Shown one piece after another: positions 42,847 to 51,433 of a DNA stretch of 64,000 bases (the first letter of the stretch is position 1; every line of letters begins with the position of its first letter). Under the pieces are notes generated by a model. The model saw only the letters and a list, made by a program, of their open reading frames with translations. It did no database searches and had not been told where the DNA came from. The position numbers were made by a program, and so were the translations under genes. The stretch is from the NCBI GenBank assembly GCA_023436775.1, contig JAEZHW010000063.1:15837-79836 (forward strand), written 5' to 3'. Source of the DNA: Actinomycetes bacterium. GTDB taxonomy: Bacteria; Actinomycetota; Actinomycetes; Actinomycetales; Microbacteriaceae.

Positions 42847-43851
42847 CTACTTCGCTGTGGCCTCGGCGCGCAGGCGCGCGATCTCGTACAACGTGACGCT
42901 GGCGGCGATACCGGCGTTGAGCGATTCGGTCGCCGACGAGATCGGAATCGACACGATCGCGTCGCAGGTTTCCGTGACCAGGCGCGACAGGCCCTTGCCT
43001 TCGCTGCCAACCACAACCACGAGTGGACGGTCAGCGAGTTCCAGCCCCGGCAGCATAGTGTCGCCACCGCCGTCGAGGCCGATCACGAACACGCCCGCCT
43101 TCTTGAAGGCCTTCAGGGTGGAGGTCAGATTCGAGGCCATGGCCACTGGAATGCGTGCAGCAGCTCCGGCCGAGGTCTTCCAAGCACCCGCATTGACACC
43201 GACCGAGCGACGCTGCGGCACGATCACGCCCTGGCCGCCAAAAGCGGCGACCGAGCGGATCACGGCACCGAGGTTGCGGGCGTCGGTCACGCCGTCGAGG
43301 GCGACGATCAGCGGCACCTCACCGCGACCGATCACCTCGTCCAGCAGGTCTTCCGGGTGCGCGTACTCATAGGGCGGCACTTTCAGGCCCACACCCTGAT
43401 GCACGGAGTCGAAGCCCGCCAGGCGATCGAGTTCCTGACGAGTGACCTCCAGGATCGGCAGATTGCGGTTGTTGGCCAACACAATGATTTCGCGCACTCG
43501 GTCGTCGAGTTCGATGCGCTGGGCGATGTACAGCGTGGTGGCCGGGATCTTCGCGCGCAGCGCCTCGAGCACCGAGTTGCGGCCAGTAACCAGTTCACTG
43601 CCATCCTTGCTGTGCTGACCACCGGTCTGCCCGATCGGCTTCACCGAACCGCGCTTCTCGGCTGACCGCTCAGCGAGCTGCTTGCGCTTGTAGGCAACGT
43701 GGTACGTGCGGTCCTCGGCCTTCGGGGTCGGACCCTTGCCTTCGAGAGCCTTCCGACCGTGACCGCCAGTGCCCACCTGGGGGCGCTTGCCAGCGCGACC
43801 CTTGCGGACTGCGCCGGGGCGATTCTTACTCGGTTCTCCTGAACCCTTCAT
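42847..43851 (-). CDS. rlmB: 23S rRNA 2'-O-methyltransferase RlmB type (TrmH family)
   Basis: 334 residues. A basic, disordered N-terminus (1-80) precedes the L30e-like substrate domain (LVTGRNSVLEALRAKIPA) and the SpoU knot with LDGVTDARNLGAVIRSVAAFGG, VVVGSEGKGLSRL and SIPISSATESLNAGIAASV. The ATG at 43851 overlaps the cysS stop (ATGA), as in many actinobacteria. The exact rRNA position is assumed from the family. Confidence 0.92.
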   Translation of the reverse strand: MKGSGEPSKNRPGAVRKGRAGKRPQVGTGGHGRKALEGKGPTPKAEDRTYHVAYKRKQLAERSAEKRGSVKPIGQTGGQHSKDGSELVTGRNSVLEALRAKIPATTLYIAQRIELDDRVREIIVLANNRNLPILEVTRQELDRLAGFDSVHQGVGLKVPPYEYAHPEDLLDEVIGRGEVPLIVALDGVTDARNLGAVIRSVAAFGGQGVIVPQRRSVGVNAGAWKTSAGAAARIPVAMASNLTSTLKAFKKAGVFVIGLDGGGDTMLPGLELADRPLVVVVGSEGKGLSRLVTETCDAIVSIPISSATESLNAGIAASVTLYEIARLRAEATAK

Positions 43852-45266
43852 CGAGCCACACTCCAATGCGTTCCGTCCGCGCCGTCCTCAACCACGATGC
43901 CGGCGGCGGCCAGCACATCACGCAATCGGTCCGCAGTCGCGAAGTCTTTGCTCGCGCGCGCCTGCTGGCGTGCCGAGATGATTTCCTCAACCAGGGCCGA
44001 CAGCGCCTGCGTCTCGGTGTCCCCGGCCGTCGACCACTGGGGGTCGGCCGGGTCGAGGCCGAGCACGCGCACCATGGCGCGCACCTGGCCGTAGGCGGTC
44101 AGTACAGCGTCGATATCGCCAGATTCCAGCGCCGTATTGCCCGAGCGCACGGTGTCGTGCAGGGCTGCAAGCGCCAGCGGCACGCCGAGGTCATCGTCCA
44201 TCGCCTCGGCAAAGGCCGGCGCCACCTCGGTACCGGCCGACGCGGCACGATCCCCCAGCGCACGCTCAGCGCGGGCCAGGAAGCCTTCGACGCGGTCGAG
44301 GGCGGCGTCCGCCTCGGCCAGGGCCTGGTCGTGGAATTCCAGCACCGACCGATAGTGGGCCGAGCCCAGGAAGTAGCGCACCGCGGCCGGACGCGCCGAC
44401 GAGAGCAAGTCAGCGGCGTACAGCGAGTTGCCGAGCGACTTGGACATCTTCTGCCCGCCCACATTCACCAGACCGTTGTGAATCCAGTACTCGGCGAACT
44501 GGTCGCCCGCGGCCCGCGACTGGGCGAGCTCGTTCTCGTGGTGCGGGAAGCGCAGGTCCAGGCCGCCACCGTGGATGTCGAAGTGGCTGCCCAGGTACTT
44601 GGTGCTCATGGCCGAGCATTCGATGTGCCAACCGGGGCGACCACGACCCCAGGGCGTGTCCCAGGCGGCCGATTCCGGCTCGCCCGGCTTGTGGGCCTTC
44701 CAGAGCGCGAAGTCGCGCGAGTCCCGCTTGCCCCGAGGGTCAGCGTCGGACTCAACCATGTCCGATGGGCTCTGCCGGGTCAGTTCACCGTAGGCCGGGA
44801 ACGAGGCGGTGGCGAAGTACACGTCCGCGCTCACCTCGGAACGATATGCGTGGCCACTAGCCAGCAGTCGTTCGATCAGTGCGATCATCTCGGGCACACT
44901 CGCGGTCGCGCGCGGTTCATACGTCGGCGGACGAATGCCGAGCGCCCGATATGCGGCATTGAACTCAAGTTCGTAGCGGTACGCCAGTGCCCACCACGCT
45001 TCCGGGGCGTCAGTGCCCTGGGTTGCGGCGGCGTTCTCGAGCACCTTGTCATCAATATCGGTGACGTTGCGCACCAGGGTGACCCGGTACCCGCGGTACT
45101 CGAACCAGCGCCGCCAGAGGTCGTACACCAGCGCCGAGCGCAGGTGGCCGATGTGTGGCGAGGACTGCACCGTCGGCCCGCAGACGTAGAGGCCGACCTC
45201 GTTCGGGCGCAGCGAGGTGAATTCCCGCAGGCCCTGAGCCTTGGAGTCGTAGAGGCGAATCGTCAC
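43848..45266 (-). CDS. cysS: Cysteinyl-tRNA synthetase
   Basis: 472 residues, class I. HIGH motif PHIGHLRSALVYDLWRR, KMSKS motif GQKMSKSLGN, zinc ligands in YVCGPTVQ, HIECSAMS and HHENELAQS. Ten bases downstream of ispDF and coupled to rlmB. It is the true cysS and not mshC, which would be shorter. Confidence 0.96.
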   Translation of the reverse strand: MTIRLYDSKAQGLREFTSLRPNEVGLYVCGPTVQSSPHIGHLRSALVYDLWRRWFEYRGYRVTLVRNVTDIDDKVLENAAATQGTDAPEAWWALAYRYELEFNAAYRALGIRPPTYEPRATASVPEMIALIERLLASGHAYRSEVSADVYFATASFPAYGELTRQSPSDMVESDADPRGKRDSRDFALWKAHKPGEPESAAWDTPWGRGRPGWHIECSAMSTKYLGSHFDIHGGGLDLRFPHHENELAQSRAAGDQFAEYWIHNGLVNVGGQKMSKSLGNSLYAADLLSSARPAAVRYFLGSAHYRSVLEFHDQALAEADAALDRVEGFLARAERALGDRAASAGTEVAPAFAEAMDDDLGVPLALAALHDTVRSGNTALESGDIDAVLTAYGQVRAMVRVLGLDPADPQWSTAGDTETQALSALVEEIISARQQARASKDFATADRLRDVLAAAGIVVEDGADGTHWSVAR

Positions 45267-45275
45267 GCCCCCAGC

Positions 45276-46484
45276 CTACGGCAGGCGAGCGATGAGAGCA
45301 GTGGCAACCGCGGCAATCCCGGCCCCGGAGCCGGTAATTCCTAGGCCATCGCTGGTGGTGGCCCCTACCCGAACCGTGCAACCGAGCAGCTGGCCCAATG
45401 CAGCTTCGAGCTCATCACGTCGCGGACCGATCTTGGGTCGGCGAGCGATGACCTGCGCGGCGATGCTCACCGGCTGCCACCCGCGCTCGGCAAGCAACTC
45501 GACTACCGCCTCAAGGAACACCCGGCCCGCGGCGCCGGCGTAGCGCGGATCGTCCGTGCCGAACACTGCTCCCAAGTCGCCGAGGCCCGCAGCCGACAAC
45601 AGCGCATCCACGATGGCGTGGCTGAGCGCATCACCATCGCTATGCCCGGCCAGCGGCGGTGTGTCCGGCCACGCGAGGGTGCCGAGCATCAGCACGCCCT
45701 CGCCACCATGGGCGTGCACGTCAGCGCCGACGCCGATCTGCACCGGTGAGTCCGCTGGCAATGCCGGCACCGGTGGCACCGCGAGCAGGGCCTCGGCGCG
45801 GTCCAGATCCTCAGTCACTGTGACCTTGAAGGCGAGTTGTGAGCCCGGCACCGACACCACGTCGTGACCGAGCGCCGCGATGGCGGCGGCATCGTCGGTG
45901 AAGGCAACGCCAGCATCGGTGGCGGAGCGCAGCGCGTCGAGCAGCAGCGTCCGAGGAGCCCCCTGTGGGGTTTGCACCGCGACCATGGCACTGCGGTCCA
46001 GGATCGGGCCGAGTCCAATCTCGTCACCAACCTGGCGAATCGTGTCGACCACGGGGGTGACCGGCACGACGGCCTCGGCACCCTCCTGCAGGGCATCGAT
46101 CACGGCCTGGAACTGCTCGGTCGGGGTCAACACTCGCGCCGCGTCATGCACCAGGACGAAGTCGACCGTCTCCGGCATGGCACGCACGCCCGCGAGGACC
46201 GAGTCTTGGCGTTCTGCCCCGCCCGGCACCACGATGATGCGCTCTGCTGCGAACCCGGAACGCGAGGCGATCTCTGCCGCATCCGCGAGGCGGTCCTCGG
46301 GCACCACCAGCACCAGCTGGACCGGGTCCGCCAAGGCCGCGATCGGCGCCAGCGCTCGCTGCAACATTGTCTGCCCCGCCACCGGCACGAAGGCCTTGGG
46401 CTGGCCCGCGGCCAGACGGGTGCCATTACCGGCCGCCACCAGGACGACGCCGATGCGGGGAGGGCTCGACGGGGACACGCTCAC
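45276..46484 (-). CDS. ispDF: Bifunctional IspD/IspF (MEP pathway)
   Basis: 402 residues, a fusion. Residues 1-240 are the CDP-ME synthase IspD (VLVAAGNGTRLAAGQPKAF, VHDAARVLTP); residues 245-402 are the MECDP synthase IspF (IGVGADVHAHG, LAGHSDGDALSHAIVDALLSA, and TTSDGLGITGSGAG). They catalyse steps 3 and 5 of the methylerythritol-phosphate route to isoprenoids. GTG start. The gap of 117 bases to carD is G-rich (two runs of five to six G) and shows no gene. Confidence 0.95.
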   Translation of the reverse strand: MSVSPSSPPRIGVVLVAAGNGTRLAAGQPKAFVPVAGQTMLQRALAPIAALADPVQLVLVVPEDRLADAAEIASRSGFAAERIIVVPGGAERQDSVLAGVRAMPETVDFVLVHDAARVLTPTEQFQAVIDALQEGAEAVVPVTPVVDTIRQVGDEIGLGPILDRSAMVAVQTPQGAPRTLLLDALRSATDAGVAFTDDAAAIAALGHDVVSVPGSQLAFKVTVTEDLDRAEALLAVPPVPALPADSPVQIGVGADVHAHGGEGVLMLGTLAWPDTPPLAGHSDGDALSHAIVDALLSAAGLGDLGAVFGTDDPRYAGAAGRVFLEAVVELLAERGWQPVSIAAQVIARRPKIGPRRDELEAALGQLLGCTVRVGATTSDGLGITGSGAGIAAVATALIARLP

Positions 46485-46601
46485 GGTTCCAGGCTAGTCG
46501 GGTTCTGTGGTCGCCTCAGCGCCGCAGACGGAAACGGGTTGGCGCCCCACCGCCGCAGGGGGGCGGGGGCGCAAACCCGTCGAAGTGTAAAGGCCGGAGC
46601 C

Positions 46602-47084
46602 TTAGGAGGCGAGCACCTCGTCCAGCACCTGGCTCGCCTGCTCTTCATCGGTCTTTTCGGCCAGCGCCAGTTCGCTGATCAGAATCTGGCGAGCCTTGGC
46701 GAGCATGCGCTTTTCCCCGGTGGACAGCCCACGGTCCTGGTCGCGACGCCACAGGTCGCGGACTACCTCGGACACCTTGATCACATCGCCACTGGCGAGC
46801 TTCTCGAGGTTCGCCTTGAATCGACGCGACCAGTTGGTCGGTTCCTCAGTGAATGGAGCGCGCAGGACTTCAAAGACCTTGTCGAGGCCTTCCTTGCCGA
46901 TAACATCGCGAACACCCACGAGTTCCAGGTTTTCGGCCGGCACCTCGATCATGAGGTCGCCCTGCGTCACCTTGAGCTTGAGGTAGAGTTTTTCTTCGCC
47001 GCCGATGATGCGCGTCTTGACTTCGGTAATCGTTGCTGCGCCGTGGTGCGGGTAAACAACGGTTTCGCCGACTGTGAACTGCAT
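46602..47084 (-). CDS. carD: RNA polymerase-binding regulator CarD
   Basis: 160 residues. The N-terminal Tudor-like domain (FTVGETVVYPHHGAATI) binds RNA polymerase beta; the C-terminal helical domain with a conserved Trp (TEEPTNWSRRFKANLEKL) binds promoter DNA and stabilises the open complex. First gene of carD-ispDF-cysS-rlmB. A candidate IdeR box lies about 50 bases upstream. Confidence 0.96.
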   Translation of the reverse strand: MQFTVGETVVYPHHGAATITEVKTRIIGGEEKLYLKLKVTQGDLMIEVPAENLELVGVRDVIGKEGLDKVFEVLRAPFTEEPTNWSRRFKANLEKLASGDVIKVSEVVRDLWRRDQDRGLSTGEKRMLAKARQILISELALAEKTDEEQASQVLDEVLAS

Positions 47085-47128
47085 ATGATAATGCCCCTTC
47101 CGGAACGTTCATGATATCACAGCGTGTC

Positions 47129-47147
47129 TGAAATTAGGCTTGCCTAA
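47129..47147. promoter_or_regulatory. Candidate IdeR/DtxR box
   Basis: Contains TTAGGCTTGCCTAA (47134-47147); over the 19-base IdeR consensus I count about 14 matches. It lies between the divergent carD and lipoprotein genes. Confidence 0.4.
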
Positions 47148-47234
47148 GTCACAGACTGCCGCAGAGTAGCGGTAGGCTAGGGACAGTATGCCGAGAACCG
47201 CCGCGATCGAGCGGCGCTAATGCAGGAGAACCGA

Positions 47235-47897
47235 GTGAAGTCGCGAATCGCAGCCCTCGCCCTTGCCGCCGCCGTGAGCCTCGGCTTGGCGGGATGCAAC
47301 CTGGCCGCCCCGCAGGACACCACCATCCAGTACGACCCGAGCGACGGTGTCAGCGCTGAGGTGGGCCAGATCGGTGTCCGCAACGCCCTGGTGGTGACCG
47401 CGGATGGCTCGCTCGGCAGCCTGGTGATGACCGTCACCAACCGCAGCGCCTCGGACATTGACCTCACCGTCCAGTTCAAGGACGCCAACGGTGAGCGCGT
47501 CAACCTCACCGTGCCGACCGCACCCGGCGTGACCCCCTTCGGTTTCGCCAACCACGGCCAGATCGTGCTGGCCGACCTTGGTGCAACCCCCGGTGGCCTC
47601 ATCGACATCTTCTTCCAGTACGGCAGCGAACAGGGCCAGCAGGTGCAGGTCCCGGTGCTCGCTCCGTGCCTGGCCGAGTACGCTGGCCTGCTGCCCCAGT
47701 ACTCCTCACTGCAGCCGGAGACCTCGACCACCGAGGCACCGACCACCGACGAGGGCACCGAGGGTGAGGCCGTGAGCATCGACGTCGAGGTGGATGCGCT
47801 GGCCGATGCCCTCGCCGAGCTCGACGCCGCGCACGCGGAACTCGCCGCAGCGATCTGCGAGATCCCCGAGCCGGCTGACCGCGGCGGCCACCACTAA
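47235..47897 (+). CDS. Lipoprotein of unknown function
   Basis: 220 residues. Signal peptide with lipobox LGLAGC (Cys21), then an all-beta domain (about 45-140) reading like an immunoglobulin or DUF461/PCuAC-type fold but without the Met/His copper motif, then a Thr/Glu linker and a helical end with HH. The GTG start is chosen: AGGAG lies six bases upstream, whereas the earlier ATG contains that ribosome site. Lies between carD and regX3; a strong terminator follows. Confidence 0.72.
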   Translation: MKSRIAALALAAAVSLGLAGCNLAAPQDTTIQYDPSDGVSAEVGQIGVRNALVVTADGSLGSLVMTVTNRSASDIDLTVQFKDANGERVNLTVPTAPGVTPFGFANHGQIVLADLGATPGGLIDIFFQYGSEQGQQVQVPVLAPCLAEYAGLLPQYSSLQPETSTTEAPTTDEGTEGEAVSIDVEVDALADALAELDAAHAELAAAICEIPEPADRGGHH

Positions 47898-47909
47898 GCA
47901 CCAGTTCTC

Positions 47910-47943
47910 CAGCAGGGGCGTCGGGCAACCGGCGCCCCTGCTG
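47910..47943. terminator. Bidirectional terminator lipoprotein / regX3
   Basis: Eleven-base stem CAGCAGGGGCG/CGCCCCTGCTG, extended by CGG/CCG inside, then CGTCTTG. Confidence 0.75.
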
Positions 47944-47986
47944 CGTCTTGCGCATCCTACCGGTTGGCGCCGACGCTGCGGTGCCG

Positions 47987-48667
47987 CTAGCCGTCGTAGC
48001 GGTAGCCGAGGCCTCGCACCGTCACGATGCGGATTGGTTGCGAAGGATTGTCCTCCACCTTCGCGCGCAGCCGCTTGATATGCACATCCAGCGTCTTGGT
48101 GTCCCCCACGTAGTCATCGCCCCAAACCCGGTCGATGAGTTGTCCGCGGGTGAGCACGCGCCCGGCGTTACGCAGCAGGAACTCCAGGAGTTCAAACTCC
48201 TTGAGCGGCATTGCCACCGCCTGGCCATGCAGCGTGACCACGTGCTTGTCCAGGTCCATCGTGACCGGGCCGACTGCGAGGACCTGGCTCGGTTCTTCCA
48301 GTTCCATGCTGTGCCGACGCAGCACGGCACGAATCCTCGCCACCAGCTCGCGCGCCGAGTACGGCTTCGTGATGTAGTCGTCGGCACCAAGTTCCAGGCC
48401 GACCACGATGTCCACCTCAGTGTCCTTGGCGGTGAGCATGATTACCGGCACGGCGGAGACCGCCCGCAACTGGCGGCAGACCTCCAGCCCCGACACCTTC
48501 GGTAGCATCAGGTCCAGCAGCACCAGATCAGCGCCAGCACTGGCAAAGGTGTCGATTGCTTCCTGTCCGTCGCGGACGTGCGTGACCTGGTACCCCTCGC
48601 GCTCCAGCAGATACGCCAGCGGCTCGGCCAGACCGGGCTCATCCTCCACCAGCAGAATCCGAATCAC
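47987..48667 (-). CDS. regX3: Phosphate-response regulator RegX3/PhoP
   Basis: 226 residues, OmpR family. Phosphoacceptor Asp52 in LLDLMLPKVSG, acidic pair in VEDEPG, Lys101 in ITKPY; winged helix with LTRGQLIDRVWGDDYVGDTKTLDVHIKRLR. Identity rests on pairing with senX3 and phoU. Expected to bind the GTTCACC repeats noted at 49903 and 62781. ATG overlaps the senX3 stop region by four bases. Confidence 0.93.
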   Translation of the reverse strand: MIRILLVEDEPGLAEPLAYLLEREGYQVTHVRDGQEAIDTFASAGADLVLLDLMLPKVSGLEVCRQLRAVSAVPVIMLTAKDTEVDIVVGLELGADDYITKPYSARELVARIRAVLRRHSMELEEPSQVLAVGPVTMDLDKHVVTLHGQAVAMPLKEFELLEFLLRNAGRVLTRGQLIDRVWGDDYVGDTKTLDVHIKRLRAKVEDNPSQPIRIVTVRGLGYRYDG

Positions 48668-49818
48668 TGCACTACCTCGATCACTCCGGTCGCTGTCGCG
48701 GTCAAGTCTGGCAGTCGGACCGTAAAGGTCGCCCCCTGTCCGGGCCGCGACCAGGCCTGCACGCTGCCGCCGTGGTTGGTAATGATGTGCTTGACGATAC
48801 TGAGCCCCAGGCCCGAGCCACCGGTCCCCCGCGATCGGGCATCGTCGAGGCGGTAGAAGCGTTCAAAGATCCGCTCCAGCTCGGCCTCCGGAATGCCGGG
48901 ACCCTGGTCAATGACCTGGATCTGCACCTGCCCGTCCTCCTTGCGGGACGCGATCGCGACCCGGCTGCCCTCGGGCGAGTGTTGGATCGCGTTGACCACC
49001 AGGTTCTCGAGCGCCGTGATCAGGAGTTCGCGATCGCCATAGACCTTGCCCTTGAGTTTCTTGGCAGGCACCACCGAAATCTGTCGCCCCTCGGCAATGC
49101 CTGCGGTGCGGGCCAGCACGGTTGCCACGATGTCGGCGATGCGAACCTGCTCGGCTCGTTCGAGCGGATCGGCCGCCTGCAGACGCGAGAGTTCGATCAT
49201 CTCCTGGACGAGGGTGCCGAGCCGGATCGACTCGTCGTTCAGCCGGGCTGCGAAGTGGCGGACCGCCTCGGGGTCGTCGGCCGCGTCCAGCAGTGCTTCA
49301 CTGAGCAACTGCACCGCGGCGACGGGCGTCTTCAACTCGTGGGAGACGTTCAGCACGAAGTCGCGCCGCACCTCAGCCAGGCGCATCGCCTCCGACTCGT
49401 CCTCCACCACGACCAGGTGCAAGCGGGCATCCACCGCGCTGACATGCACCACCACCGGCGCGGACTCCTCGCCGAAGCGGCCGCGCTGCAGTTGCACCAG
49501 CACACTCAGCGGCTGCAGCCGAGCCCGGCATTGGTCAAGCACTTCGATCACCGATGGCTGCACCAGGTCACGGCCCTGCACCAGGCCACTGATGACGGCA
49601 CTGGGCGATGCCTTCACCACGTTGTTCGAGGCGTCCACGACCGCCGCCGGCGCGTGCAATGCATCCAGCACCAGCGACACCCCCTCAGGCAGGTGGTGGT
49701 GGGCGGCAGCAGTGGCAGCGCGGCTTCGACGCACAGCCGCGGTGCCAAGCAGCGCCAGCCCGGCGCCCACCACAGCTCCTGCGACGGGAGCGACGGGCAA
49801 CAGCCAGGCAGTGTCCAT
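48664..49818 (-). CDS. senX3: Phosphate sensor kinase SenX3/PhoR
   Basis: 384 residues. Short N-terminus with one TM (about 5-28), a PAS-like domain (about 47-140), dimerisation domain with His160 in NVSHELKTP, and the ATPase domain (ENLVVNAIQHS, DQGPGIP, GGSGLGLSIV). As in SenX3 there is no sizeable extracytoplasmic domain, fitting signalling through Pst/PhoU. ATG at 49818 with a TATTGT -10 element seven bases upstream, so probably leaderless. Confidence 0.93.
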   Translation of the reverse strand: MDTAWLLPVAPVAGAVVGAGLALLGTAAVRRSRAATAAAHHHLPEGVSLVLDALHAPAAVVDASNNVVKASPSAVISGLVQGRDLVQPSVIEVLDQCRARLQPLSVLVQLQRGRFGEESAPVVVHVSAVDARLHLVVVEDESEAMRLAEVRRDFVLNVSHELKTPVAAVQLLSEALLDAADDPEAVRHFAARLNDESIRLGTLVQEMIELSRLQAADPLERAEQVRIADIVATVLARTAGIAEGRQISVVPAKKLKGKVYGDRELLITALENLVVNAIQHSPEGSRVAIASRKEDGQVQIQVIDQGPGIPEAELERIFERFYRLDDARSRGTGGSGLGLSIVKHIITNHGGSVQAWSRPGQGATFTVRLPDLTATATGVIEVVQ

Positions 49819-49825
49819 GCTGCCT

Positions 49826-49831
49826 ACAATA
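49826..49831 (-). promoter_or_regulatory. -10 element, leaderless start
   Basis: TATTGT on the minus strand, seven bases before the senX3 ATG. Confidence 0.45.
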
Positions 49832-49902
49832 AGAGACAACGCGCGGTGTTCTCGCCCCGGAAACCGTATCCTCGGGCAAGGTTCGTGGGATATTCGTCGA
49901 CA

Positions 49903-49963
49903 CGTCACCGTTTGTTCACCTTCGCAGCCAACGATGGTGGGGCGACGGTGACCGCTTGTCACC
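49903..49963. promoter_or_regulatory. PHO-box-like repeats and a dyad
   Basis: Two 11-base direct repeats CGTCACCGTTT and GTTCACCTTCG (49903-49924), the pattern of actinobacterial PHO boxes, then the inverted repeat GGTGAC-N5-GTCACC (49947-49963). Between divergent senX3 and phoU; likely RegX3 autoregulation. Confidence 0.6.
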
Positions 49964-49987
49964 ATAGTGCGGTACGAAGGATGCTCG

Positions 49988-50644
49988 ATGCGCGAAGTGT
50001 TTCAGCAAGAACTGAGGGAACTGCAGGCTGGTCTGGTCGAAATCGCGCGCCTGGTGACCGGCAGCATCCAGTCCGCAACCCGGGCCTTCCAGAAGTCCGA
50101 GGTGGATCTGGCCGAGTCCGTGATCGCCACGGATGATCGCATCGACGCCCTCGCAGTGAAGCTCGACGAGCTGGCGATCAACATCATCGCCAGGCAACAG
50201 CCGGTGGCCCGCGACCTGCGCATCGTGGTGAGCGCACTGCGTATCTCTGCCTCACTGGAACGCATGGGCGACATGGCCGAGCACATCGCGCAGCTTGCCC
50301 GCTACCGCTTCCCGGACAAAGTGGTGCCGAAGAGCCTGCGCAGCACCTTTAAGGAGATGGGCGAGCTGGACGTCGAGATCGCCGAGAAGCTCACCCAGTT
50401 GCTGGAAACGCAGGATGTGCGCCTCGCTGAGGAAATCCGAAACGATGACGACCGCGTCGACCGCTTGCACGTGAGCGTATTCGAGCAGGTGCTCGGCGAT
50501 GCCTGGGTCGGCGATACCGAGGCGACCGTCGACGCCACGCTGGCGAGCCGCTACCACGAGCGATTCGCCGACCATGCAGTCTCGATCGCGAAGAAGGTGC
50601 AGTACCTGGCAACCGGCGAGTGGGCTGCCAGCGACGAGTCCTAG
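49988..50644 (+). CDS. phoU: Phosphate signalling protein PhoU
   Basis: 218 residues, two related three-helix bundles. Each holds the metal-binding motif: DDRIDALAVKLDE in the first and DDDRVDRLHVSV in the second, with ISASLERMGDMAEHIA and YHERFADHAVSIAKK. It restrains SenX3 when phosphate is sufficient. ATG at 49988 with GAAGGA seven bases upstream. It is read divergently from senX3 and not beside pstB. Confidence 0.94.
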   Translation: MREVFQQELRELQAGLVEIARLVTGSIQSATRAFQKSEVDLAESVIATDDRIDALAVKLDELAINIIARQQPVARDLRIVVSALRISASLERMGDMAEHIAQLARYRFPDKVVPKSLRSTFKEMGELDVEIAEKLTQLLETQDVRLAEEIRNDDDRVDRLHVSVFEQVLGDAWVGDTEATVDATLASRYHERFADHAVSIAKKVQYLATGEWAASDES

Positions 50645-50687
50645 ACCAGCGCTTGCCAAGTTCGGCGGTTCCGGGAAAAGTAGTCAT

Positions 50688-51026
50688 ATGACCGAACCGG
50701 GCAAGGGCGTCAGCACCGCGGCCCTCATCGTTGCAAGCTTGTCCGCGCTGTTCGTCCTTGGCTATGCCCTGCTCGCCGGGCTGATGTTTCTGCAGTACCA
50801 GGGGGCGCTCGCCGCCTGGCAGGCCGCGCACTGGTTGCTCTTCCTGGCCTGGCCGGCCGCAGTCCTGGCCGTGATCGCGATCGTGATCTCGGTCCTCGCC
50901 CTGCGGGCCACCTCGCCCGGCACTGCCGCGCGCCGCACCGCCCGGCGAGCGCTGGTCCTCTCGGTTGCGGTCGCTGCGATCGCGGCAGCCGGCGTGGTGG
51001 TGCACCAAACCGTTTCAGTGAACTAG
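50688..51026 (+). CDS. Three-TM membrane protein, unknown
   Basis: 112 residues with three hydrophobic helices (about 10-33, 45-68, 85-106) and a basic loop GTAARRTARRA between the last two. No family recognised. GGGAAAAG lies about seven bases upstream of the ATG, which sits 44 bases after phoU, so co-transcription is possible. The longer open frame inside phoU is rejected. Confidence 0.6.
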   Translation: MTEPGKGVSTAALIVASLSALFVLGYALLAGLMFLQYQGALAAWQAAHWLLFLAWPAAVLAVIAIVISVLALRATSPGTAARRTARRALVLSVAVAAIAAAGVVVHQTVSVN

Positions 51027-51031
51027 CACCC

Positions 51032-51118
51032 GAATGAGGCCCTTTCGAACGCAAGCAGGCCCGGTGGCTTCCACCGAGTGAGGCTTGATTTCGACCCGGC
51101 GCGTTCGACAGAGTGAGG
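51032..51118 (+). repeat. Degenerate GAGTGAGG repeats
   Basis: GAATGAGG (51032), GAGTGAGG (51076) and GAGTGAGG (51111), the first two followed at a similar distance by TTTCGA. In the gene-poor gap before the 52-residue gene; the remainder of that gap shows nothing else. Confidence 0.35.
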
Positions 51119-51223
51119 GAACGTCAGGAGCGCCTCGCGAGTCGAGGAACTGCCAGCATGGCTTCCTTACCCAGGCCGGGCGCGGGAGTCACGCATCCAG
51201 GCACGCGCCGTCCCGCCATGATC

Positions 51224-51233
51224 GGGGGGGGGG
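51224..51233 (+). repeat. Poly-G tract of 10
   Basis: Ten G in a row, followed by AAGCA and the ATG at 51239; it forms the G-rich part of the only ribosome-binding sequence for that gene. Confidence 0.9.
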
Positions 51234-51238
51234 AAGCA

Positions 51239-51397
51239 ATGTCAGAGCCGGTGACTCAGGACCTGCCCACGGGCCGTGCCCAGGCCGGGATGGCCCGAGC
51301 CGCGCTGATCGTAGTGATACTCACGGTACTCGCCCCGGTCGCCGTCGCCATCGGCATCCACCGTGCCAGCACATTCGAGTTATTCCCGAACTGGTGA
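51239..51397 (+). CDS. Small single-TM protein, unknown
   Basis: 52 residues: a hydrophilic start SEPVTQDLPTGRAQAG, one TM (about 20-39) and a short end FELFPNW. No family recognised. The presumed ribosome site GGGGAAG is the end of a 10-G run. An in-frame ATG at 51218 would read through that run and add seven residues, so tract length changes would break the longer form only. Whether the gene is real is uncertain. Confidence 0.4.
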   Translation: MSEPVTQDLPTGRAQAGMARAALIVVILTVLAPVAVAIGIHRASTFELFPNW

Positions 51398-51433
51398 ACG
51401 AGCGCGAGCCGCCGAGGAACGAGGACCACTCCC

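Noticed and set aside
46485..46601. G-rich gap before ispDF as a quadruplex or hidden gene
   Set aside because: Runs of five to six G are interrupted and only a few occur; no frame with a start site.
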